Source: Desulfobacteraceae bacterium
GTDB lineage: Bacteria; Desulfobacterota; Desulfobacteria; Desulfobacterales; Desulfosalsimonadaceae
Assembly: GCA_024636355.1 (NCBI GenBank)
Contig: JAGXHH010000209.1
Span: 1-7,441 of the forward strand
Reading direction: 5' to 3'
Length of the DNA: 7,441 nt
The notes below the pieces were generated by a model. It saw only the letters and a list, made by a program, of their open reading frames with translations, had not been told where the DNA came from and did not search any database. A program made the position numbers and the translations under genes. The first letter of the stretch is position 1. Every line of letters starts with the position of its first letter. This document shows, in pieces, positions 5,347-7,441 of this stretch.

Positions 5347-6156
5347 TCACGACTCTTTAAATCCGTGCCGGAGGGCCAGTTTTTCGAACATGAGCATCAT
5401 TCCGGCGGTCAGCGTATAAACCGACTCGATGTCGAGGTTCTCATCGGCGGTTTTGTCATAATAGATATGCAGGCTTGATTCGAGGCCGTCTTCCGGTTCC
5501 CAGTAGCAGATCATGATCGGGAGGAGCGGCAGGGGGTGCAGGACGACCGATACGTCCGAGTCGATATAGTTGTCGACTTTCCGGCCGTTGAATATGTCGA
5601 GCATGTCCCGGAACAGGTCCGTATAGGTATCGGCGAGCTGTTTGAGCGGGCGTTCGCACCTTTGCTGGTAATGGGAATATCGTTCCATGCCGCCGTTGAG
5701 CTCACGGAAGGTCACCCACTGGCCGGATACCGGTTTTCCCGCACCGTGCAGGATGTAGTTGAGCACCGGAACGACAAGCCACGGGTTGATGTGGATATCC
5801 GACGATAGATTGCCGTCCGCATCGACGGAAAAAATCTTCCCCAGCACTTTAATGGTCAGTTTTTTGCCATTGTGTCGGGCGCCCAGGCGTTCGGCGGCTT
5901 GTCCCAGGTCGATGCCCGGGATTTGCCGCTTCAGTTCTTCCACTGCCTCGGTCATGTATTCGTCAACCGTATTCGGCCTTTCGGTGCCGCTGTAGGTTGT
6001 AACGACTTCTGCCGAGAGGTGCGGACACCGATCAAGCGTTCTTTTGTTCTTGAATACGGCCACTGAAAAGGCCAGGCATGTTTTTTCCCCGCACTCGCGG
6101 CAATTGGAGCCGTTGAGCAGTTTATAGACATCCATTGGACTATTGATACTTGCCAT
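5347..6156 (-). CDS. DUF3786 protein with N-terminal Fe-S cluster motif
   Basis: A 269-residue soluble protein. The N-terminus has C19-x2-C22-x4-C27-x16-C44 in the context LNGSNCRECGEKTCLAF, which resembles the 4Fe-4S domain of the corrinoid iron-sulfur protein of the acetyl-CoA pathway. Residues of about 60-262 match my knowledge of DUF3786: KVLGKIFSVDADG (103-115), a WVTFRELNGG stretch (147-156), LPLLPIMICYWEPEDG (209-224) and the YYDKTADENL segment (232-241). The function is not established; an electron-transfer or corrinoid/metal-related role is inference. The start follows AAGGAA about ten bases upstream. It begins 37 bp after the sirtuin stop in the same direction, so the two are probably co-transcribed. 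Its 3' end converges on adh. Confidence 0.85.
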   Translation of the reverse strand: MASINSPMDVYKLLNGSNCRECGEKTCLAFSVAVFKNKRTLDRCPHLSAEVVTTYSGTERPNTVDEYMTEAVEELKRQIPGIDLGQAAERLGARHNGKKLTIKVLGKIFSVDADGNLSSDIHINPWLVVPVLNYILHGAGKPVSGQWVTFRELNGGMERYSHYQQRCERPLKQLADTYTDLFRDMLDIFNGRKVDNYIDSDVSVVLHPLPLLPIMICYWEPEDGLESSLHIYYDKTADENLDIESVYTLTAGMMLMFEKLALRHGFKES

Positions 6157-6193
6157 TTCCGTTGGATTCCTTCCTGTTTTCTTTCGTATGGTA

Positions 6194-7018
6194 TCAACCG
6201 GCTTTCCGGATTTCCTTTATGGCGGTGATCAGTTTCGGCATAGCTTCCCCTGCGTTCATGGGAATATAGGCATCCGAGACGGAAGCGAATGGATTTTCGT
6301 TGGGGTTGATCACGATGACCCGGGCACCGGCTTCCTTGGCGTCAAAGGGGAGGTAGGCTGCCGGGTAGACCACCCCGGATGTCCCGATCGCCAGCATCAC
6401 GTCGCAGTTCCGGGCAGCGGCAAAGGCGCGCGGAATATCCTTGACGGTCTCCCCGAACATGACCACATCCGGGCGCATGAACGACCGGCACACGCTGCAG
6501 GCGGGCATCAGGCCGGCTATGCCGGAAATGGAAAAATCGGCCAGGGTCGTGATCTTTTCCCGGGTTTCCCGAATCAGCCGTTTGCGCTCATGCACCTGCA
6601 GGCCGCCGCAGGAAATGCAGCTCAGCCGGAAGCCGTTGCCGTGCACTTCTATGACATCGGTATTGCCGGCCTCATGGTGCAGGTTGTCAATATTCTGGGT
6701 GATCACCGTCTTTAAAAGCCCCATCCGTTCGAGTTCCCCGAGGGCCAGGTGCGCAGCATTCGGTTCGGCCGCTTCAAAGGCGTCGAGCAGTTCCAGCACA
6801 AACGGGATCAGCTTTTCCGGCCGGATCATCAAAGATTCCATCAGCCCCTCGGCCGTGCCGACTTCTGCCGGGTTGAGCTTTTCCCACACCCCGCCGGCAT
6901 CCCTGAAAGTGGCAATACCGCTTTCCGCCGAGATTCCCGCCCCGCAGGAAGCGGCCACATTTGAAGCTTTGGCCAGTATCTCTGCGGCTTTCCGGATCTG
7001 TGTATCGATATCCGTCAT
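6194..7018 (-). CDS. NAD-dependent protein deacylase, sirtuin family
   Basis: A 274-residue Sir2-family enzyme that removes acyl groups from lysines, consuming NAD+ and releasing nicotinamide and O-acyl-ADP-ribose. Motifs in order are GAGISAESGIATFR (26-39), TQNIDNLHHEAG (107-118), the catalytic H126-G127, the zinc ligands C134/C137 and C174/C177, MRPDVVMFGE (181-190), GTSGVVYPAA (212-221) and INPNE (237-241). The region aligned with the Tyr-x-x-Arg of CobB/SIRT5-type desuccinylases reads FVLELLDAF (73-81) and has neither residue, so deacetylation or long-chain deacylation is more likely. The start at 7018 is supported by AAGGAG seven bases upstream. It is the first gene of a likely operon with the DUF3786 gene. 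Confidence 0.95.
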   Translation of the reverse strand: MTDIDTQIRKAAEILAKASNVAASCGAGISAESGIATFRDAGGVWEKLNPAEVGTAEGLMESLMIRPEKLIPFVLELLDAFEAAEPNAAHLALGELERMGLLKTVITQNIDNLHHEAGNTDVIEVHGNGFRLSCISCGGLQVHERKRLIRETREKITTLADFSISGIAGLMPACSVCRSFMRPDVVMFGETVKDIPRAFAAARNCDVMLAIGTSGVVYPAAYLPFDAKEAGARVIVINPNENPFASVSDAYIPMNAGEAMPKLITAIKEIRKAG

Positions 7019-7025
7019 GGGTATT

Positions 7026-7031
7026 CTCCTT
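7026..7031 (-). promoter_or_regulatory. Ribosome binding site of the sirtuin gene
   Basis: The minus strand reads AAGGAG, a 7-nt spacer AATACCC, then ATG at 7018. Confidence 0.75.
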
Positions 7032-7045
7032 CATGATTTCATGAT

Positions 7046-7074
7046 TTTATGTCACATGTTGTTATCGGTTTCAA
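7046..7074 (-). promoter_or_regulatory. Candidate sigma70 promoter of the sirtuin-DUF3786 operon
   Basis: On the minus strand TTGAAA (7069-7074, 5/6 to consensus) is followed after 17 bp by CATAAA (7046-7051, 4/6). The overlapping TAAAAT is closer to consensus but lies at 19 bp. The leader would be only about 20 nt and would just include the ribosome binding site. Low confidence, because the region is AT-rich. Confidence 0.35.
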
Positions 7075-7221
7075 TATGACATCAAATTAAAAATCAGGCA
7101 ACCGCCGGAGCTTTCGAAACCTGTTTTGCTGGACAATGTTCGGATTGGCACTACTTTAAAATTGATGGATTCGTAAAAAGGCGTTTTTTTACATGAAGAC
7201 CATGAAGACGGTTCTGGTTTT

Positions 7222-7259
7222 CGTGCACGTGAACGTACACGTGCTTGTGCACGTGCACG
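7222..7259. repeat. CACGTG-rich inverted repeat
   Basis: CGTGCACGTG (7222-7231) and CACGTGCACG (7250-7259) are perfect 10-bp inverted arms. The 18-nt centre holds another CACGTG (7238-7243), so several alternative foldings are possible. It is a low-complexity palindromic cluster of unknown role. Confidence 0.6.
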
Positions 7260-7397
7260 GCTTTTGTTTTTAAGTTCCTTTGTTCTTTTCTTCAAAAACC
7301 GCCCAGTGGGGCAAATAGCTTCCAAGTAACTGGTTTATCCAACGGGGTTAACACCCCCCTTGAAAAACCTCTTTCGAATTGCGAATATGCGTTTTAT

Positions 7398-7415
7398 TCC
7401 CCCCTCGAGGGGGGA
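7398..7415. repeat. C6-TCGA-G6 perfect palindrome
   Basis: TCCCCCCTCGAGGGGGGA is a perfect 18-bp palindrome. A further C6 tract at 7354-7359 could pair with the same G6 tract as an alternative fold. A T6 run (7423-7428) begins 8 bp after it on the plus strand, too far for a standard terminator, though some termination is possible. Confidence 0.55.
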
Positions 7416-7441
7416 TTGGCACTTTTTTGACGCTTCAACAC

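Larger units (their letters stand above)
7019..7441. other. Gene-free right end with palindromes and short repeats
   Basis: These 423 bp hold no credible gene. Contents are the sirtuin promoter region, a tandem 8-mer CATGATTT (7032-7047), a tandem 9-mer CATGAAGAC (7192-7209), a GTGCAC/CACGTG-rich inverted repeat (7222-7259), a small GGGGT-TAAC-ACCCC hairpin (7344-7357), a C6/G6 palindrome (7398-7415) and a direct repeat of GGATTGGCACT (7142-7152 and 7413-7423). Confidence 0.7.

Noticed and set aside
6441..7079. 212-codon open frame on the plus strand, and another at 6143-6715
   Set aside because: Both are antisense to the sirtuin gene, whose motifs are intact; the products are Ser/Arg-rich or His/Gly-rich shadows.
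7071..7325. 84-codon minus-strand open frame rich in Arg, Ala and Lys
   Set aside because: The Arg-rich stretch is just the translation of the GTGCAC/CACGTG repeat, and there is no ribosome binding site.
7418..7431. Sigma54-like TGGCAC followed by TTGA
   Set aside because: The -12 element lacks the required GC and spacing, and no gene start is visible downstream within the window.

Overview
The window holds one partial and five complete protein-coding genes, with no RNA gene, transposase, phage gene or CRISPR array that I can support. The organism looks like an anaerobic or facultative proteobacterium-like bacterium, most likely of the Desulfobacterota (old Deltaproteobacteria). The reasons are the moderate-to-high GC coding style, a DUF3786 protein carrying a corrinoid-protein-type Fe-S motif, and AT-rich intergenic regions full of dispersed repeats. 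This placement is an inference; no rRNA or marker phylogeny was possible.

Layout. At the left edge (1-1077, minus) lies phosphoglycerate kinase, lacking its last ~35-40 residues beyond the window. A 484-bp gap follows with a hexamer-repeat hairpin. Then come two co-directional minus-strand genes, a four-TM membrane protein of unknown function (2481-3257) and lipoyl synthase lipA (1562-2458), 22 bp apart and probably co-transcribed in that order. An 880-bp divergent gap (3258-4137) contains a run of six heptad repeats and a perfect 24-bp inverted repeat of the REP/BIME type. A zinc-dependent, formaldehyde-dehydrogenase-like alcohol dehydrogenase (4138-5268, plus) follows. It ends directly in a second heptad run and a second REP-like hairpin, which fill the short gap before the convergent minus-strand pair: a sirtuin deacylase (6194-7018) followed by a DUF3786/Fe-S protein (5347-6156). 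The right end (7019-7441) is gene-free and carries several palindromes.

How the genes relate. pgk (glycolysis/gluconeogenesis) and lipA (lipoate synthesis for 2-oxoacid dehydrogenases and glycine cleavage) are housekeeping genes. The adh acts on an alcohol or aldehyde that cannot be named from sequence. The sirtuin-DUF3786 pair is a likely two-gene operon coupling an NAD-dependent protein deacylase with an uncharacterised Fe-S protein.

I found no convincing new multi-gene system. The most notable content is the non-coding repeat architecture: on each side of adh a heptad tandem repeat is followed by a REP-type hairpin bearing a GTAG tetranucleotide.
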